The position numbers and the translations under genes were made by a program. 9,054 bases of DNA. It comes from Clostridia bacterium (GTDB lineage Bacteria; Bacillota; Clostridia; Oscillospirales; CAG-382). Shown piece after piece: positions 6,361-9,054 of the stretch; position 1 is the first letter of the stretch, and each line of letters begins with the position of its first letter. The notes beneath the pieces were generated by a model. That model was not told the origin of the DNA and made no database searches. It saw nothing but the letters and a program-made list of their open reading frames with translations. The stretch spans positions 1-9,054 of the forward strand of contig JAGBCG010000089.1 in NCBI GenBank assembly GCA_017938055.1, written 5' to 3'.

Positions 6361-6400
6361 AAAAAAAGACAAAAAAAAGCCGAAAAAAGTGATTTTTTTT
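6361..6400. other. Helically phased A/T tracts upstream of the hydrogenase promoter (probable intrinsic DNA bend)
   Basis: Four homopolymer tracts, A7 (6361-6367), A8 (6371-6378), A6 (6383-6388) and T8 (6393-6400), have centres 10.5, 11 and 11 bp apart, matching the helical repeat. Phased A tracts bend DNA in one direction. The set ends about 12 bp before the -35 region of the promoter at 6412-6440, where an A-rich UP-like element or a bend can raise promoter activity. The remaining non-coding sequence at 6319-6360 shows nothing recognisable. Confidence 0.55.
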
Positions 6401-6411
6401 AAATTTAGCTC

Positions 6412-6440
6412 TTTTCTTTTAGGCGTGCTTGTGATATAAT
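6412..6440 (+). promoter_or_regulatory. Promoter of the hydrogenase operon (extended -10)
   Basis: An exact TATAAT (6435-6440) is preceded by TGA, giving an extended -10 (TGnTATAAT). The -35 position, 17 nt upstream, reads TTTTCT and is weak, as is common with extended -10 promoters. The start would be near 6447, about 30 nt before the ATG at 6479. AGGAGGT (6465-6471) lies 7 nt before that ATG. Confidence 0.7.
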
Positions 6441-6446
6441 TAACAA
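6429..6446. promoter_or_regulatory. Candidate Rex operator overlapping the -10 box
   Basis: The 18-bp sequence TTGTGATATAATTAACAA matches the Rex operator consensus TTGTTAANNNNTTAACAA at 12 of 14 defined positions, with a perfect right half-site. Rex is the NADH/NAD+-sensing repressor of fermentation and hydrogenase genes in Gram-positive bacteria. A site lying on the -10 box would block polymerase when NADH is low. The match and position are seen; binding is inferred. Confidence 0.6.
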
Positions 6447-6478
6447 CAAGCTAATATATATTTTAGGAGGTATAGCTT

Positions 6479-6976
6479 ATGGCAACAACAATTTCATCTG
6501 TACCCTTCAAGGATACAGCGGAAAAAGCTGCAAAATTACAGGAAATTATTGCAGAACACAAAGGTAAGCCGGGTGCACTTATTCCCGTTCTTCAAAAAGC
6601 TCAGGAGGTATATGGTTACCTTCCTATCGAAGTAGAACAGAAAATTGCAGAAGGTCTTGATATTTCAATCGAAAAGGTATACGAGGTTGTAACCTTCTAT
6701 GCTCAGTTTGCACTTGACCCTAAGGGTGAATACGACATTTCAGTATGTCTTGGAACTGCTTGCTACGTTAAAGGTGCAGGCGAAATATTTGACAAGCTAA
6801 AGCAGAAGCTTGGCATCGGTGACGGCGGATGTACTCCCGACGGAAAGTTCTCTCTTTCCTCCTGCCGTTGCGTAGGTGCTTGCGGTCTTGCTCCTGTTGT
6901 TATGATTAACGGCGACGTTTACGGCAGACTTCTTCCCGACGACGTTGACGGTATTCTTGCTAAATACTCTGCATAA
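6479..6976 (+). CDS. NuoE/HydC-like [2Fe-2S] subunit of an NADH-linked [FeFe] hydrogenase
   Basis: A 165-residue protein of the 24-kDa/NuoE family: a short helical N-terminal bundle (LIPVLQKAQEVYGYLP, 35-49) followed by a thioredoxin-like ferredoxin domain. The four cluster ligands are Cys90, Cys95, Cys131 and Cys135, in the family spacing C-x4-C-x35-C-x3-C (VCLGTAC and CVGAC). Cys129 is an additional, probably non-ligand, cysteine. In anaerobic Clostridia such proteins are small subunits of NADH-dependent or electron-bifurcating hydrogenases (HydABC, HndABCD). They pass electrons through a [2Fe-2S] centre between the flavin subunit and the hydrogenase subunit in the cytosol. The gene opens the operon behind an extended -10 promoter with a Rex-like site, and has a near-perfect ribosome binding site (AGGAGGT, 7 nt spacing). 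Codon third positions look richer in G and C than in the upstream AraC gene, which suggests high expression. A free-standing complex I is unlikely given the following genes. Confidence 0.92.
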   Translation: MATTISSVPFKDTAEKAAKLQEIIAEHKGKPGALIPVLQKAQEVYGYLPIEVEQKIAEGLDISIEKVYEVVTFYAQFALDPKGEYDISVCLGTACYVKGAGEIFDKLKQKLGIGDGGCTPDGKFSLSSCRCVGACGLAPVVMINGDVYGRLLPDDVDGILAKYSA

Positions 6977-7024
6977 CTGTCAGAAAATATTCCCACCATT
7001 TTTCATGAAAGCGGGATTGGACAT

Positions 7025-7372
7025 ATGAAAATTTCAGAAATAGCTTCTTTACTTGACGCAGAGGTCCTCTGCTGCAAGGATGGTGTTTTTCACCAGGTTC
7101 ACTCAGCCTGTGGCAGTGACATGATGAGTGATGTGCTTGCTTACGTCAAAGATCAGGCAGTGCTTATTACAGGTCTTGTCAACCCTCAGGTTATCAGAAC
7201 TGCTGAAATGATGGACATGAGGTGCATTGTCTTTGTCAGAAACAAAAGGCCATCTGCAGAAATGCTCTCTCTTGCAGAAGAAACAGGAATCGTAATTCTT
7301 GCAACTCAAAAACGTATGTTTGAAGCTTGTGGCTTGCTCTACACCAACGGACTTGCTCCGAAAGAGGTGTGA
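7025..7372 (+). CDS. DRTGG domain-containing protein
   Basis: A 115-residue single-domain cytosolic protein with no membrane segment. It resembles the DRTGG domain, which is found next to CBS domains and in front of phosphotransacetylase and is structurally related to the N-terminal part of HPr kinase. Recognisable parts are MKISEIASLLDAEVL (1-15), the GSDMMSDVLAY turn (30-40) and the alternating beta strands AVLITG (45-50), CIVFV (67-71) and GIVILATQ (88-95). Small DRTGG proteins recur beside hydrogenase subunits in clostridial genomes, and they are assumed to have a regulatory or ligand-sensing role; no activity can be read from the sequence. It lies 48 nt after the NuoE-like gene and 2 nt before the next start, so it belongs to the operon. 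No clear Shine-Dalgarno sequence precedes its ATG (GCGGGATTGGACAT), so it may be translated less than its neighbours. Confidence 0.8.
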   Translation: MKISEIASLLDAEVLCCKDGVFHQVHSACGSDMMSDVLAYVKDQAVLITGLVNPQVIRTAEMMDMRCIVFVRNKRPSAEMLSLAEETGIVILATQKRMFEACGLLYTNGLAPKEV

Positions 7373-7374
7373 TC

Positions 7375-7803
7375 ATGGACAATCAAAGCATTCTTTCATA
7401 TACCTTTAATGTTGACGGAAACGATTTTTCTTCGGCAGGCGAAGCTTCCGTACAAGTAAAAAAGATTTTAAGAAACATTGGCTTTGATGCTGAAGTTATA
7501 AGAAGAGTTTCTATAGCAATGTACGAGGCTGAAATAAACATGGTCATCCATGCGGGCGGCGGTGTTGCACAGCTTTTTGTACATCCTGACAAGATTATTC
7601 TTGTACTGACAGACAAGGGACCGGGCATAGCCGACATAAGCCTTGCTATGAGCGAGGGGTATTCGACAGCTCCGGACAACATCCGTTCTCTTGGCTTCGG
7701 TGCAGGTATGGGTCTGCCAAATATCAAGCGGTATTCCGACGAGCTTGATATTCAGAGTAAAGTCGGAGAAGGTACTACACTTACTATTACTGTAAAGCCT
7801 TGA
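7375..7803 (+). CDS. RsbW/SpoIIAB-like ATP-binding protein (HATPase_c anti-sigma factor or serine kinase)
   Basis: The 142-residue protein is a stand-alone GHKL ATPase domain like the anti-sigma factor kinases RsbW and SpoIIAB. The N box is YEAEINMVIHA (50-60) with Asn55. The G1 box is DKGPGI (80-85), and the G2 box is GFGAGMGLPNIK (107-118), followed by a final beta strand GEGTTLTITVKP. All the ATP-binding elements are present, so it should bind ATP. Such domains phosphorylate an STAS anti-sigma-factor antagonist or hold a sigma factor; no such partner is encoded in the window. I chose the ATG at 7375, with GAGGTG 5 nt upstream, over one at 7327 inside the preceding gene. It starts 2 nt after that gene's stop codon, and its own stop overlaps the ribosome binding site of the next gene, so the three are translationally linked. 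The context suggests a signalling role tied to the sensor-type hydrogenase that follows. Confidence 0.85.
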   Translation: MDNQSILSYTFNVDGNDFSSAGEASVQVKKILRNIGFDAEVIRRVSIAMYEAEINMVIHAGGGVAQLFVHPDKIILVLTDKGPGIADISLAMSEGYSTAPDNIRSLGFGAGMGLPNIKRYSDELDIQSKVGEGTTLTITVKP

Positions 7804-7813
7804 GGTGAATATT

Positions 7814-9054
7814 TTGATTGGATATAAGCATTCTGTTTCCCTTGACGTTTCAAGATGCAAGGGGTGCATTACCTGCTTGAAACGTTGTCCTACCGAGGCT
7901 ATACGCATAAGAGACGGTCATGCTGTAATTGATGCCGACCGTTGCATTGACTGCGGTCAGTGTATTATGCTATGTCCTCACAAGGCTAAGAAGTCCAACA
8001 ACGATGTTCTTGGTGACATTCCGTTCAAAGAAAAATACGTAATTGCTCTGCCACCACCCTCTCTGTACGGTCAGTTTCAGAATCTGGACGATGTGGATTA
8101 CATGCTTCAGGGTCTACTGGACCTTGGCTTTAGTCATGTCTTTGAGGTGGCACGTGCTGCAGAGCTTGTTACAGAATACACAAGACTTTATCTTAAACGC
8201 AAGGATGTAAAACGTCCCGTTATAAGCAGTGCTTGCCCTGTGGTAACAAGGCTTATTCAACTGAGATTCCCCTATCTTTGCGAAAGCCTCATTCCTATTC
8301 TCTCTCCTATGGATATTGCGGGAAAAATGGCCAAGGATCAAGCTAAACAACGTCATCCCGAAGTACGTGATGAAGACATTGTTACAGTTTTTATCTCCCC
8401 GTGTACCGGAAAAACAAGCTATGTGAAAAACGGCTTTGCGGGTGAAAAAAATTCCATTGACTATGTTGTTTCAATGAGCGATGTCTACTTTGAGCTTTTG
8501 GGCGTGATGAAAAAGGAGAAAACTCCTGTTCCTGTTTCAAGAACAGGTATGATTGGTATGAGTTGGGCAGTAAGCAGCGGCGAAGCCTCGGCTCTTCTCA
8601 ACGACAGCTATCTTGCAGTTGACGGCATTGAGAATGTTATAAAGGTTCTCGACGAGCTTGAAACGGGTAATTACCCATTTCTCGACTTTATTGAGCTTAA
8701 CGCCTGCAGCTCCGGCTGTGTGGGTGGAGTTCTTACTGTTGAAAACCCATATCTTGCAAAAGTAAAAATTCAGAATCTCAAGCGTTATCTGCCTGTTATG
8801 CAAAGCAGGTATTCGGAAGTCGAAATTGCTTCTTTACCGGACACTTTCTCCACTCATCAGTTTATTAATAAAGCACTTGAGAAAAAATCCGGTCAGGACA
8901 TGCTTCTGGCAATGTCTACAATGAAAAAGTCACAGCAGATTTATTCTCAGCTTCCCGAATTTGACTGTGGTGCTTGCGGCAGTCCAACATGTGCTTCTTT
9001 CGCCGAGGATGTGGCAAAAGGATTTGCCCTTATTACTGACTGTCCTATGCTCTC
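7814..9054 (+). CDS. Sensor-type [FeFe]-hydrogenase-like iron-sulfur protein (3' truncated by window edge)
   Basis: The frame runs open for 413 codons to the end of the window. The start is a TTG at 7814, with GAGGTG 6 nt upstream overlapping the previous stop. Two [4Fe-4S] ferredoxin motifs come first (Cys15/18/21/25 and Cys44/47/50/54). A hydrogenase large-subunit C-terminal domain follows (about 75-340), then a four-cysteine Fe-S domain (FDCGACGSPTC, Cys385/388/393, and Cys410). The H-cluster ligand cysteines are kept: Cys141 (SSACPVV), Cys197 (SPCTGK), and Cys298 and Cys302 (NACSSGC). Three residues important in H2-producing enzymes are changed. The proton-transfer Cys of TSCCPxW is Ala140, the Met of MPC is Ser, and the Met of MAC is Asn. 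The Trp and the GGGxP tail are also missing. This pattern fits putative sensory (group C-like) hydrogenases, which usually carry a PAS or other signalling domain at the C terminus, here beyond the window. It probably senses H2 or redox state rather than making H2. Confidence 0.87.
   Translation, partial: MIGYKHSVSLDVSRCKGCITCLKRCPTEAIRIRDGHAVIDADRCIDCGQCIMLCPHKAKKSNNDVLGDIPFKEKYVIALPPPSLYGQFQNLDDVDYMLQGLLDLGFSHVFEVARAAELVTEYTRLYLKRKDVKRPVISSACPVVTRLIQLRFPYLCESLIPILSPMDIAGKMAKDQAKQRHPEVRDEDIVTVFISPCTGKTSYVKNGFAGEKNSIDYVVSMSDVYFELLGVMKKEKTPVPVSRTGMIGMSWAVSSGEASALLNDSYLAVDGIENVIKVLDELETGNYPFLDFIELNACSSGCVGGVLTVENPYLAKVKIQNLKRYLPVMQSRYSEVEIASLPDTFSTHQFINKALEKKSGQDMLLAMSTMKKSQQIYSQLPEFDCGACGSPTCASFAEDVAKGFALITDCPML

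Noticed and set aside
7327..7375. ATG at 7327 as the start of the RsbW-like gene
   Set aside because: It lies inside the DRTGG gene without a ribosome binding site. The ATG at 7375 has GAGGTG 5 nt upstream and gives a normal family N-terminus.
7468..7908. Long minus-strand open frame opposite the RsbW-like and hydrogenase genes
   Set aside because: Its translation shows no recognisable domain, and it lies opposite two well-supported genes with clear motifs and ribosome binding sites. It is a shadow frame.
1..9054. CRISPR arrays, insertion sequences, tRNA or rRNA genes
   Set aside because: No regularly spaced repeats, transposase-like frames, cloverleaf patterns or rRNA-like segments were seen on either strand.

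Overview
The window looks like a piece of the chromosome of an obligately anaerobic, low-to-moderate GC Gram-positive bacterium of class Clostridia, perhaps a Ruminococcus/Oscillospirales-like fermenter. The evidence is the AT-rich intergenic DNA, strong AGGAGG-type ribosome binding sites, consensus sigma-A promoters, a non-mevalonate isoprenoid gene, a preQ1-controlled QueT gene and a clostridial-type hydrogenase gene cluster. The lineage is an inference from gene content. I see no insertion sequence, CRISPR array, tRNA or rRNA.

Left end (1-637): the C-terminal part of an AraC-family regulator on the plus strand, ending at a bidirectional terminator. Minus-strand block (638-6220): three transcription units. 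The first is a LOG-family nucleotide-processing gene with its own perfect-hexamer promoter. The second is a three-gene operon ribF - D,D-carboxypeptidase homologue - dxs, with a consensus promoter in front and a terminator behind. The third is queT, preceded by a probable preQ1-I riboswitch and followed by a strong terminator. The carboxypeptidase homologue is intact but has lost all three active-site motifs of its family, so it is probably a pseudoenzyme.

Divergent intergenic region (6170-6478): between queT and the plus-strand hydrogenase cluster lie the riboswitch, a perfect short inverted repeat, a set of helically phased A/T tracts (probable bent DNA), and an extended -10 promoter covered by a good match to the operator of Rex, the NADH/NAD+ sensor.

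Right end (6479-9054): the start of a hydrogenase operon. It holds a NuoE/HydC-like [2Fe-2S] subunit, a DRTGG-domain protein, an RsbW-like ATP-binding protein, and a 3'-truncated [FeFe]-hydrogenase-like protein that keeps the H-cluster cysteine ligands but has lost the residues linked to proton transfer and turnover. This suggests that a small redox or H2-sensing module (DRTGG, kinase and sensor hydrogenase) is embedded in the operon for an electron-bifurcating or NADH-linked hydrogenase. The catalytic subunits (NuoF-like, HydA) would be expected downstream, outside the window.

The observations most worth following are the triple-motif-dead carboxypeptidase homologue, the sensor-type hydrogenase with its signalling partners, and the Rex-like operator with curved DNA at their promoter.
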